This document shows, piece by piece, positions 1 to 6,394 of a DNA stretch of 7,129 nt. The DNA is taken from positions 1 to 7,129 of the forward strand of contig JAPKDN010000168.1 of NCBI GenBank assembly GCA_028822575.1, read 5' to 3'. The first letter of the stretch is position 1, and every line of letters starts with the position of its first letter. The stretch comes from Alphaproteobacteria bacterium (GTDB taxonomy: Bacteria; Pseudomonadota; Alphaproteobacteria; Thalassobaculales; Thalassobaculaceae). The notes under the pieces are model-generated. The model worked only from the letters and a program-made list of their open reading frames with translations. It did not search any database and had not been told where the DNA came from. The position numbers and the translations under genes were made by a program.

Positions 1-759
1 GGCAAAGGTCAGCAAAAGGTATGCCAGTAAAACAATGCGAGCCGCCACTCGTCCGCGCATGCCGGATTTTCGGTGGACATATAGGATTCCGACGATCACG
101 ACAAACGCCCCGATGCTTAGTATGGTCTTATGATCCAGGGCCAGGATCATACCGGTCTCGCGCAGTTCCAACACAACGCCGCTCAGCAACCCCACCGCGA
201 GAATAACGACCGAGGCTGTCAATAACCCGACCAACAAACGTTCGGCGTCCATGACGGCGGGCAAATGACCCGTCAATCTGTTCGACGTCTTCCGCTTAAG
301 CGCCCGTTCGGAGAGGAAAACCGATAGGCCCGCAACGGCCGCCAACGTCACTAGGGCATATGTCGCGACGGAACAAACGATGTGAACGATCACCCAAGGC
401 GATGGCGCCACGCCGCCATCGAGGCCCGTGTCCTTGGCCTGAAAGACCATTGCCGCAAGACCAAGCAAAAAAAGATACGGCAACAATAGTGGTGCCAGTG
501 CCCGCGCCTTTGCGTTGATCACGCAGACCACAAGAAAACACAAAAGGCTGGCCGAGATCGAAAGCCAAAGCGCGACCGCAAAATCCGCGCGCCAATAACC
601 GGAAAACAAGTTGGCTGACCAAAGGCTAGGTCCGGCGACCGCTAGAATCAGCAAGGTCCAACCATGCACGGCCCCACCTTGCCTTTGCCTGAAGGGCTGA
701 ACGGCGGCGGGTAACAAGGCCGCGAGGGCGGCGACACCAAAGACGAAAGACAGAGCCAT
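1..759 (-). CDS. ypjD: Cytochrome c assembly (CcsA/HemX/YpjD-like) membrane protein, 3' end cut by window edge
   Basis: Reading the minus strand from the ATG at 759 gives 253 uninterrupted codons to the left edge with no stop, so only the last few residues are missing (the family is usually about 260–280 aa). The protein is very hydrophobic, with about eight likely membrane segments. Family marks are VIVHIVCSVATYAL around residues 123–136 with His126, the loop and helix after LPAVMDAERLL (166–176), and LDHKTILS with His210, followed by GMRGRVAARIVLLAYLLL near the C-terminus. Paired histidines of this kind are typical of haem-handling CcsA/HemX proteins. The role is probably inner-membrane assembly or stability of cytochrome c or haem, but YpjD-type members are poorly characterised. 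An in-frame TGA at 772–774 lies 12 nt upstream of the ATG, so no longer start is possible. There is no visible Shine–Dalgarno. Divergent from ispDF. Family call firm, exact function not. Confidence 0.85.
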   Translation of the reverse strand, partial: MALSFVFGVAALAALLPAAVQPFRQRQGGAVHGWTLLILAVAGPSLWSANLFSGYWRADFAVALWLSISASLLCFLVVCVINAKARALAPLLLPYLFLLGLAAMVFQAKDTGLDGGVAPSPWVIVHIVCSVATYALVTLAAVAGLSVFLSERALKRKTSNRLTGHLPAVMDAERLLVGLLTASVVILAVGLLSGVVLELRETGMILALDHKTILSIGAFVVIVGILYVHRKSGMRGRVAARIVLLAYLLLTFA

Positions 760-765
760 GGCACG

Positions 766-771
766 ACTATA
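766..771 (-). promoter_or_regulatory. Candidate -10 element (TATAGT) just before the ypjD-like gene
   Basis: On the minus strand TATAGT matches the sigma-70 -10 consensus at 5 of 6 positions and ends only 6 nt before the ATG. Transcription from it would begin at or next to the start codon, giving a nearly leaderless mRNA, which fits the absence of a Shine–Dalgarno. No convincing -35 hexamer lies 16–18 nt upstream, so this is weak. Confidence 0.2.
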
Positions 772-824
772 TCATGACTGTGACGCTTAGGCGTGATTGA
801 AGTCCATTGGAACGGAAAAACAGA

Positions 825-1997
825 ATGGAAATAACCAGCGGTGGGACCGTTGGCCTGGTTGTAGCGGCCGGGCGGGGTGAGCGGGCTGGCGGTTCACTGC
901 CGAAGCAATACCGCCGGATCGCCGGAGAGGCGCTGGTGGCCCGCGCCGCTGCAGCCCTGCTTGCCCATTCGCGCATCGATGCCGTCGCCGTGGTGATCGG
1001 CGCCGGACAAGACGCGCTATATGATCAGGCCTGCGGCCATATGGCCTTGCTTACCCCTATCGAAGGTGGCGACGAGCGCCAGGACTCGGTGCGTCTTGGA
1101 CTCGAGGCCCTGACCAGGATCCGACCCAAGCGTGTGTTGATCCATGACGCCGCGCGCCCGTTCTTGCCGCCAATCATTGTAGACAGACTGCTCGACGCCC
1201 TGGACCAAGGTTCGGGTGCACTTCCCACTCTCCCCGTTGTGGATACCCTGAAAAGGGTGCGAGATAATCAGGTCGAGGGCACCGTGGATCGGACAGGTCT
1301 TATTCGGGCGCAAACTCCACAGGCTTTTGAATTCGAGGCAATCCTCAGCGCACATCGCGCCCTGGCTGGAGAAGCGTTGACCGACGATGTCTCGATCGCT
1401 GAACAGTCAGGCATGACGGTCACCGCCGTCGCAGGTGACGAGGCATTGTTCAAGGTCACCAACCCGGGGGATTTTGAACGCGCAACGCGGCATTTGGCGG
1501 TGGCGTACGAGACCAGAACCGGCTCGGGCTTTGATGTCCACCGTCTAGGTGAGGGCGATCATGTCATGCTGTGTGGCGTCGCGATTCTCCATGGCCAGGG
1601 CCTGCTCGGCCATTCCGACGCCGATGTTGGATTGCATGCCCTAACGGACGCGCTTCTTGGCGCGGTGGCGGCGGGGGATATCGGGTTGCACTTCCCACCC
1701 AGCGACCCCAAATGGCGAGGCGCGGCGTCTGATCGGTTCCTCGAACACGCGGCCACTCTGGTGCGGGTTGGAGGCGGGACAATAGTTAATGTGGACGTGA
1801 CCTTGATTTGCGAGCGCCCCAAAATCACTCCGTACCGTGACGCCATGCGCGAGAGAATTGCCGCGATTTTAGGAATCGCCATGGGCCGGGTGGCCATCAA
1901 GGCGACGACAACCGAACGTCTGGGCTTCACCGGTCGCGGTGAAGGTATCGCCGCCCAGGCCACGGCCACTGTCCGGACACCGTTTGCAAATGACTGA
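825..1997 (+). CDS. ispDF: Bifunctional IspD/IspF: 2-C-methyl-D-erythritol 4-phosphate cytidylyltransferase / 2,4-cyclodiphosphate synthase
   Basis: This 390-aa fusion carries out two non-consecutive steps of the MEP isoprenoid pathway in the cytosol: CTP-dependent formation of CDP-methylerythritol (IspD) and cyclisation to methylerythritol cyclodiphosphate (IspF). The IspD half (about 1–229) has the nucleotide-binding loop LVVAAGRGER…PKQ with Arg20 and Lys27, HDAARP at 107–112, AQTPQAF and LTDD. The IspF half (about 230–390) has GSGFDVH with Asp237 and His239, and GHSDADVGLH with His271, which correspond to the E. coli metal ligands Asp8, His10 and His42. It also has GDIGLHFP and the C-terminal KATTTERLGFTGRGEG signature. 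All key residues of both halves are present. I chose the ATG at 825; an in-frame TTG at 807 would add six residues. Only a weak GGA lies upstream. The gene overlaps pgpA by 8 nt. Fusion of ispD and ispF is common in Alphaproteobacteria. Confidence 0.97.
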   Translation: MEITSGGTVGLVVAAGRGERAGGSLPKQYRRIAGEALVARAAAALLAHSRIDAVAVVIGAGQDALYDQACGHMALLTPIEGGDERQDSVRLGLEALTRIRPKRVLIHDAARPFLPPIIVDRLLDALDQGSGALPTLPVVDTLKRVRDNQVEGTVDRTGLIRAQTPQAFEFEAILSAHRALAGEALTDDVSIAEQSGMTVTAVAGDEALFKVTNPGDFERATRHLAVAYETRTGSGFDVHRLGEGDHVMLCGVAILHGQGLLGHSDADVGLHALTDALLGAVAAGDIGLHFPPSDPKWRGAASDRFLEHAATLVRVGGGTIVNVDVTLICERPKITPYRDAMRERIAAILGIAMGRVAIKATTTERLGFTGRGEGIAAQATATVRTPFAND

Positions 1998-2475
1998 CCC
2001 TCGCCCCTCGATCGCCAACCCTGCAGTTTTGTTGGCGACCGTATTTGGCATCGGCTGGCTTCCGTTCGCGCCGGGCACCTGGGGCTCTCTCATCGCGCTA
2101 CCGCTGGGTTGGTGGCTTATGATGGCAGGCGGAATTCCAGCGTTGAGCGGCGCGATCGTCGTCGTCTTCGCGGTCGGAGTCTGGGCCTGCGCCGGTTACT
2201 CAAAGGCTACCAGCACACATGACGCCAGGGCTTGCGTGATCGATGAGGTGGTAGGGCAATGGATCGTTCTTTTGGTCGTCCCGCTCAATCCTTTAATTTA
2301 CGTCGGCGCGTTCGTGGCATTTCGATTTTTCGATATCTTGAAACCGTGGCCGACCGGATGGGTGGACAGAAATATCCATGGTGGGACCGGGGTCATGCTG
2401 GACGATGTTCTTGCCGGCATTCAGGGTGCGGCTGTCATGTGGCTCGCTGTAAGCAGCGTGGCGGTACTTGGATAA
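1990..2475 (+). CDS. pgpA: Phosphatidylglycerophosphatase A
   Basis: The 161-aa inner-membrane enzyme removes phosphate from phosphatidylglycerophosphate to give phosphatidylglycerol. Signature segments in order are GWLPFAPGTWGSL (22–34), VIDEVVGQW (83–91, Asp85/Glu86), FRFFDILKPWP (111–121, Asp115) and GGTGVMLDDVLAG (131–143, Asp138/Asp139). These acidic clusters are the conserved Mg2+-dependent phosphatase features of the PgpA family. Hydrophobic stretches around 38–70, 90–112 and 143–160 are likely membrane segments. The start is the ATG at 1990, inside the ATGACTGA overlap with the ispDF stop. A GTG at 1939 would extend the protein by 17 atypical, basic residues that are out-of-frame ispDF coding sequence, so it is unlikely. 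No clear Shine–Dalgarno precedes the ATG, so translation is probably coupled to ispDF. Length and motifs are normal for the family. Confidence 0.95.
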   Translation: MTDPRPSIANPAVLLATVFGIGWLPFAPGTWGSLIALPLGWWLMMAGGIPALSGAIVVVFAVGVWACAGYSKATSTHDARACVIDEVVGQWIVLLVVPLNPLIYVGAFVAFRFFDILKPWPTGWVDRNIHGGTGVMLDDVLAGIQGAAVMWLAVSSVAVLG

Positions 2476-2513
2476 TTTAAAAAAGCTGTTCTAGCGTTCA
2501 ACGAAACTGTTTT

Positions 2514-2518
2514 GAGGT
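2514..2518 (+). promoter_or_regulatory. Ribosome binding site of pncC (GAGGT)
   Basis: GAGGT sits 6 nt before the ATG at 2525 and fixes that start. The 49-bp gap after pgpA (2476–2524) holds no clear terminator or promoter, so pncC is probably co-transcribed with pgpA. Confidence 0.7.
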
Positions 2519-2524
2519 GCCGCG

Positions 2525-3025
2525 ATGACCGCCCTCCCCGATGATCTCATGCAAGCCGCGACGGCATTATTGGATCTATGCAAGGAGGCGGGTGTGATGC
2601 TAGCCACGGCTGAAAGTTGCACTGGCGGGCTGATTGCCGGGTGCCTGACCGAGATACCCGGCTCATCCGCTGTCGTCGATCGGGGCTTCGTAACTTATTC
2701 GAACGAAGCCAAGAACGAAATGCTTGGCGTCCCGATGGAGATCATCGTATCACATGGCGCGGTGAGCGAGCCTGTCGCGCGCGCCATGTCCGAAGGCGCT
2801 CTCAGTCGTTCTCGCGCGGATATTACGATAGCGGTAACAGGGGTCGCGGGCCCCGGCGGCGGCACCGAGGCCAAGCCCGTGGGGTTGGTGCATTTCGGCT
2901 GTGCCAGCCTATTGGGCAGCACCAGCGCCGCCCACCATATTTTTCACGGCGACCGATCCGCTGTTCGCCTCGAGACGGTGCGAACTGCCCTAACCCTGAT
3001 CAAGAATAAATTGGCATCACGATGA
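2525..3025 (+). CDS. pncC: Nicotinamide-nucleotide amidase, stand-alone CinA C-terminal domain
   Basis: The 166-aa cytosolic protein is the CinA C-terminal domain without the N-terminal MoCF-like domain found in full-length CinA (about 400 aa). The family deamidates nicotinamide mononucleotide to nicotinic acid mononucleotide in pyridine nucleotide recycling. Visible signatures are ATAESCTGGLIAG (27–39) with the proposed catalytic Ser31, FVTYSNEAK (55–63), HGAVSEPVA (77–85) and VTGVAGPGGGTEAKPVG (104–120). Length matches single-domain members such as E. coli YgaD/PncC and the Agrobacterium protein. It is the last gene of the plus-strand run ispDF–pgpA–pncC, and this order is common in Alphaproteobacteria. 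It converges on the ThDP-enzyme gene. A competence-related role, suggested by the old name cinA, is not supported for the isolated domain. Confidence 0.94.
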   Translation: MTALPDDLMQAATALLDLCKEAGVMLATAESCTGGLIAGCLTEIPGSSAVVDRGFVTYSNEAKNEMLGVPMEIIVSHGAVSEPVARAMSEGALSRSRADITIAVTGVAGPGGGTEAKPVGLVHFGCASLLGSTSAAHHIFHGDRSAVRLETVRTALTLIKNKLASR

Positions 3026-3077
3026 CGCGCGACATAGGGCGTCCAGTTTCGATTGGTCCCCGGCACGCTTTTACCCC

Positions 3078-3116
3078 AAACAACAAATGGGCCGGCCTGG
3101 TTTCCCAAGCCGGCCC
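3078..3116 (-). terminator. Rho-independent terminator for the minus-strand ThDP-enzyme gene
   Basis: A perfect 8-bp inverted repeat, GGGCCGGC at 3089–3096 and GCCGGCCC at 3109–3116, is extended by an inner TGG/CCA pairing around a 4-nt loop. Read on the minus strand it is followed by ATTTGTTGTTT (3088 down to 3078), a U-rich tract. It starts 23 nt after the stop of the ThDP-enzyme gene. On the plus strand the hairpin is followed by AAAGAATGG, so it is not a canonical terminator for pncC, although it may slow convergent transcription. Confidence 0.8.
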
Positions 3117-3138
3117 AAAGAATGGCCTTAAGTGCTTA

Positions 3139-4791
3139 TCAAGTTGTATAACTCGAGAACGCCTGTGTGGTGGCACGGGCGGTATCGTCAGTCTTAATGT
3201 TGACCACCGCGATCCGGCCTTTGTTCACCTCGGCCTGGGCACGTTCCAGGGCACCACGGATCTCGCCGGGCTCTTCGACATACTCGCCATAACAACCAAG
3301 CGCCTCGCCCATCTTGTCATAGCGGGTAAAGCCGAGGTCCCGACCCGGCTTGTCTTTTTCCGGGTCGGCGGTCCAGCCACCATTGAGGCTAATTACCACC
3401 AGGACGGCGATGCCGTGACGAACTGCCGTATCCAGTTCCATGGCGTTGAGGCCAAAGGAGCCATCGCCATGCACCACGATCACCTGTGTATCCGGCTTGG
3501 CCACCTTGGCGCCAAGACCGAAAGGTAGACCGACGCCCATGGTGCCAAACGGACCCGAGTTCATGCGATGTCCCGGCGTAAAGGTCGGCATGGATTGACG
3601 GCCATAGTTCAAGATCTCCTGGCCATCGACCACCAGGATCGCGTCCCGGTCCATGAAGTTCTTCACTTCCTCACAAAGCCGGAGCGGGTGGATCGGCGTG
3701 GCGTCAGAGACGCTGTTACCTCCCGGACGGGAGCGCTTTGCGGCCTCGTCGTCGCCGAGACGCTTGCGCCAACCGGCGTAGCTGTCAGTGGTCACGTTGC
3801 CGTAGAGCTTGGCGTTGATCTGACCAAGCACCGCCTTGGCGTCGCCGACGATACCGATATCAATCTGGCGGGGACTGGTGCTGATCTCATCCTCGTCGAT
3901 ATCGATGCGTACAATGGTGGCGTCGGCGTTGAACCGCGGAGGCGCCGCATGACCGATGATGTAATTCATGCGGGTGCCGACAATCATGATTAGATCAGCA
4001 TCGCGGAACGCCGCCGACCGTACCGTCATGAAGGATAGCGGATGATCGTCGGGGATCACGCCTCGGCCCTGAGGAGTGGTGTAGAAGGGAACGCCGGCCT
4101 TATCGACGAATTCGCGCAGCTCTGGCGAGGCGTCAGACCACAGAATACCGCCGCCAGTAACGATCACCGGCCGCTCAGCCTTGGACAGGGCGGCGATCGT
4201 CTCGTCGACCAACTCGGGAGAGGCGTGTGGGCGCGCGCGCGGCAGTTTACGACCGGAGATCGACCAATCAACGTCAGCTTCGTCGATCGTCTCGTAAAGA
4301 ATATCACCCGGCATATCTAGATAGACCGGCCCTGGCTTACCTGCCATCGCCTTTTGAAAGGCAACATTGACCATCTCCGGGATGCGTTTCAGAGAATAGA
4401 CCCGCTCGGCCCATTTGGTGCAGGGCTTCATCATCGCTAGCTGGTCTATTTCCTGAAAGACCTGCTGGCCATAGGCCTTGAACGGGCTGGACCCACCGAT
4501 CGCGACAACGGGCACACAATCAACATAGGCGTTGGCGATACCGGTGATCAGATTGGTCACGCCCGGGCCACTTGCAGCCATGCAGACACTGGGCTTGTTC
4601 AGCAGCCGACTATAGGCCTGCGCCATGAAGGCGGCAGCCTGCTCGTGCCTGGCGTCGATCGGGCGAATACCCTCCTTGATGCAAGACGCCTCCGCCAGCA
4701 GCATTGGGCCGCCCATGAGGAAGAACAAGTCGTCCACGCCTTCGTTGCGCAGCGCCTTGGCTAGAATTTCCGAACCGGTGAGTTGGGCCAC
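3139..4791 (-). CDS. Thiamine-diphosphate enzyme, oxalyl-CoA decarboxylase / 2-hydroxyacyl-CoA lyase-like
   Basis: The 550-aa protein has the three-domain layout of ThDP decarboxylases and lyases: PYR domain about 1–170, central domain about 190–325, PP domain about 370–535. DARHEQAAAFMA carries the cofactor-activating Glu50. GDGSFGLNAMEL (442–453) with Asp443, together with Asn470 and Gly472, forms the Mg-ThDP site. GTRMNYI…PPRF (272–287) resembles GARLNW…PPRY of human HACL1 and the GARLNW of oxalyl-CoA decarboxylase, and favours that CoA-using clade over acetolactate synthase. However, FQEIDQ at 112–117 is acetolactate-synthase-like and replaces the Tyr-Glu pair of Oxalobacter oxalyl-CoA decarboxylase. 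Likely reaction: C–C cleavage or decarboxylation of a 2-oxo- or 2-hydroxyacyl-CoA; substrate unknown. The start is GTG at 4789–4791, fixed by a strong Shine–Dalgarno. It lies downstream of, and on the same strand as, the CoA-transferase (209 bp away). An acetolactate-synthase-like activity cannot be excluded. Confidence 0.85.
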   Translation of the reverse strand: MAQLTGSEILAKALRNEGVDDLFFLMGGPMLLAEASCIKEGIRPIDARHEQAAAFMAQAYSRLLNKPSVCMAASGPGVTNLITGIANAYVDCVPVVAIGGSSPFKAYGQQVFQEIDQLAMMKPCTKWAERVYSLKRIPEMVNVAFQKAMAGKPGPVYLDMPGDILYETIDEADVDWSISGRKLPRARPHASPELVDETIAALSKAERPVIVTGGGILWSDASPELREFVDKAGVPFYTTPQGRGVIPDDHPLSFMTVRSAAFRDADLIMIVGTRMNYIIGHAAPPRFNADATIVRIDIDEDEISTSPRQIDIGIVGDAKAVLGQINAKLYGNVTTDSYAGWRKRLGDDEAAKRSRPGGNSVSDATPIHPLRLCEEVKNFMDRDAILVVDGQEILNYGRQSMPTFTPGHRMNSGPFGTMGVGLPFGLGAKVAKPDTQVIVVHGDGSFGLNAMELDTAVRHGIAVLVVISLNGGWTADPEKDKPGRDLGFTRYDKMGEALGCYGEYVEEPGEIRGALERAQAEVNKGRIAVVNIKTDDTARATTQAFSSYTT

Positions 4792-4796
4792 CGTTG

Positions 4797-4804
4797 CCTC
4801 CCTT
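4797..4804 (-). promoter_or_regulatory. Ribosome binding site deciding the GTG start of the ThDP-enzyme gene
   Basis: AAGGGAGG on the minus strand lies 5 nt before the GTG at 4791–4789. No ATG lies nearby in frame, so this site supports GTG as the true start. Confidence 0.75.
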
Positions 4805-4822
4805 GTTTATTGAACCGATTAT

Positions 4823-4872
4823 TAAACTTTTGCCATCCCGGCGAAGGCCAAGACCCATTTCGCTAAACTTTT
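4823..4872. repeat. Paired 9-bp direct repeat (TAAACTTTT) in the gap upstream of the ThDP-enzyme gene
   Basis: TAAACTTTT occurs at 4823–4831 and again at 4864–4872, 41 bp apart start to start, close to four helical turns. Similarity continues past the core (CAT, then CC at matching positions), giving 14 of 18 matches over 18 bp. The pair lies 32–81 bp before the GTG start in the 209-bp gap 4792–5000. It could be a tandem operator. A loose TTGGCC with a TTTAAT 19 nt later on the minus strand overlaps the same area. No known regulator motif is recognised, and the gap contains no gene. Confidence 0.4.
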
Positions 4873-5000
4873 AACATTCCCATTGCCTTAACCACGCGCT
4901 GAGTAATGCCTTTGATCGACGCAACCACAAGGTGAATAAGTCAGCGCAATGGTTCCTGGCTTCCGCGGGAATGATGGCTTTGTAGCTGCGACAACCATAC

Positions 5001-6227
5001 CTAAATCGCGCCGGCCTTCTTTAGCTCTGCGATATCGGCCTCGCCCATATCGAGCCAGTCAGACAACACCGAGTCGACATGCTCGCCAAGCAACGGGGCC
5101 GGCGGGATTGGCAGATGCGCGTCCCCAACCTTCACCGGCCAGGCTGGCATCTTGTACTCGCCACGTTCGGGATGGTTCATCTCCTGAAAGATACCGCGCG
5201 CGTTTAGATCAGGATCGTCATAGAGCTCGGCGACATCCAGGACCGCTCCGCAGGGCACACCGCACTCGCCAATCATTTTCATCGCCGTGCGCTTATCGTG
5301 TTGTTTGGTGAATTCGGTCAGGATCTCGTCGATCACCGCTTCGTTCGAGGCCCGCTCCTTAGGTCCTGCGAACCGGGGGTCATCAGCCAATTCGTCACGA
5401 CCCAGCAGCTTGCATAGCCGATGCCAGTGATGGTTTCCGGCCCGGGTTGTGTAGATGTAAACATAGTCGTTCTTTCCGCCCGGCTTGCACGGGAAGATCC
5501 CGACCGGCGCGTTACCGGTGGTGAACAATTTCGCCCCGGCCCGTGGCGCGGCTTTACCGTTCATGTCGCGATAGGCATAGGCAAGGCGTGTGTATTGAGT
5601 CATCGCGTCCTGCATGGCGAGTTGCAGATGCTCACCCTGTCCGGTCGCCTGCTGACGGTACAGCGCACCGAGAATCGTGACCGCCATGAGCATACCCGTG
5701 CCGGTATCCGCCAGGGTAACACCCGGCTTGCAAGGTGCGCCATCCGGCTCTCCGGTAATGCTCAGCACGCCACCGGCGGACTGCCCGATCATGTCGAAGG
5801 AAAGATAATTTTCGTAGGGGCTACCCTCGGCAAACCCCTTGACCGAGGCATAGATGATGTTCGGGTTCTCGGCCTTGAGCGATTCATAATCGAGCCCCAT
5901 GCGCTTGACCACGCCCGGCGCGAAGTTCTCGATGAAGACATTAGCTTCTTTCACCAATTTCTTCACCAGTGCCACGCCTTCCGGCGTTTTCAGGTTACAG
6001 GTGATGCTTTTCTTGCCAGAATTGAATTGCATGAAATAGAACGAATCCATATCCGGGTTCTCGGATGTCGCATACCGCCCAGCATCACCGCCCTTGGGGT
6101 TCTCCAGCTTCACAACCTCGGCGCCCATCCAGGCGAAAGTCTCGGTGCAGGACGGACCTGCCTCGAACTGAGTCATATCCAGAACACGCACACCCGCGAG
6201 CATCCCCTCGCCACCATTGGTAGCCAT
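5001..6227 (-). CDS. Class III (Frc/CaiB family) acyl-CoA transferase
   Basis: The 408-aa protein transfers CoA between carboxylic acids through an aspartyl-CoA thioester intermediate. Catalytic Asp174 lies in GVTLADTGTGM, matching Asp169 of Oxalobacter formyl-CoA transferase. Frc-like segments in order: VLDMTQFEAGPSCT near the N-terminus, DSFYFMQFNSGKKSI, LKTPEG, ASVKGFAEG, LAMQDAM, CGVPCG, and C-terminal APLLGEHVDSVL. Length suits the family (about 400–430). Features tied to Frc and oxalate are missing: Glu22 replaces Gln17, the Trp48 position is not Trp, and the tetraglycine loop near 258–261 of Frc is absent. The natural acid and CoA donor are therefore unknown. The start is ATG at 6227, 7 nt after GGAGGA; a TTG at 6242 would swallow the Shine–Dalgarno. 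It is the first gene of a minus-strand pair with the ThDP enzyme, divergent from the dioxygenase gene. Family call firm, substrate open. Confidence 0.92.
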   Translation of the reverse strand: MATNGGEGMLAGVRVLDMTQFEAGPSCTETFAWMGAEVVKLENPKGGDAGRYATSENPDMDSFYFMQFNSGKKSITCNLKTPEGVALVKKLVKEANVFIENFAPGVVKRMGLDYESLKAENPNIIYASVKGFAEGSPYENYLSFDMIGQSAGGVLSITGEPDGAPCKPGVTLADTGTGMLMAVTILGALYRQQATGQGEHLQLAMQDAMTQYTRLAYAYRDMNGKAAPRAGAKLFTTGNAPVGIFPCKPGGKNDYVYIYTTRAGNHHWHRLCKLLGRDELADDPRFAGPKERASNEAVIDEILTEFTKQHDKRTAMKMIGECGVPCGAVLDVAELYDDPDLNARGIFQEMNHPERGEYKMPAWPVKVGDAHLPIPPAPLLGEHVDSVLSDWLDMGEADIAELKKAGAI

Positions 6228-6234
6228 GGTCACT

Positions 6235-6240
6235 TCCTCC
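6235..6240 (-). promoter_or_regulatory. Ribosome binding site of the CoA-transferase gene (GGAGGA)
   Basis: GGAGGA on the minus strand lies 7 nt before the ATG at 6227. It selects this start over the in-frame TTG at 6242, which would place the site inside the coding region. Confidence 0.8.
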
Positions 6241-6268
6241 AAATTGCAGCGTTGTAGTGTGACATGGT

Positions 6269-6297
6269 TTGACGGCTCGGCAATGCAAAGACAGCAT
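6269..6297 (+). promoter_or_regulatory. Weak candidate promoter for the dioxygenase gene
   Basis: TTGACG (6269–6274, 5 of 6 to the -35 consensus) is followed after 17 nt by CAGCAT (6292–6297, 3 of 6 to the -10 consensus). It lies in the 167-bp divergent gap 6228–6394, which must hold promoters for both directions. The -10 match is poor, so this is tentative. No comparable minus-strand promoter could be picked out. Confidence 0.25.
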
Positions 6298-6316
6298 CGG
6301 ATATGTGGAATTCGAT
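6296..6316. promoter_or_regulatory. Imperfect 7-7-7 dyad in the divergent control region, possible operator
   Basis: ATCGGAT (6296–6302) and ATTCGAT (6310–6316) are inverted copies with one mismatch, separated by 7 nt. A 21-bp dyad of this shape between divergent genes, at the -10/start area of the candidate promoter, is what a dimeric repressor or activator site looks like. A 6-of-7 match can arise by chance. Confidence 0.25.
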
Positions 6317-6381
6317 CGCCGCGCTCGACGCATGCCCCCGGATGGCTGCATCATGCGCAATGAAATGGGCTGAACCCCCTG

Positions 6382-6387
6382 AAGGAG
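6382..6387 (+). promoter_or_regulatory. Ribosome binding site of the dioxygenase gene (AAGGAG)
   Basis: AAGGAG lies 7 nt before the ATG at 6395, a near-ideal Shine–Dalgarno that fixes the start. Confidence 0.8.
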
Positions 6388-6394
6388 CACGAGC

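Noticed and set aside
296..622. Minus-strand reading frame of 108 codons inside the ypjD-like gene
   Set aside because: It overlaps a convincing multi-span membrane protein in another frame on the same strand and has no recognisable domain.
782..795. Short inverted repeat ACGC-TTAG-GCGT between ypjD and ispDF
   Set aside because: Arms of 4 bp are too short to call an operator or terminator.
3022..3528. Plus-strand reading frame of 168 codons overlapping the pncC stop and running antisense to the ThDP-enzyme gene
   Set aside because: It crosses the terminator hairpin and lies opposite a conserved coding region; its translation shows no family features, so it is a shadow frame.
3139..6227. 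Plain annotation of the pair as an oxalate degradation operon (frc–oxc)
   Set aside because: Family resemblance is real, but several oxalate-specific residues are missing in both proteins, so the substrate is left open.
5421..6257. Long plus-strand reading frame (278 codons) antisense to the CoA-transferase gene
   Set aside because: High GC at third positions keeps the opposite frame open; it is the antisense of a clearly conserved enzyme and has no motif of its own.
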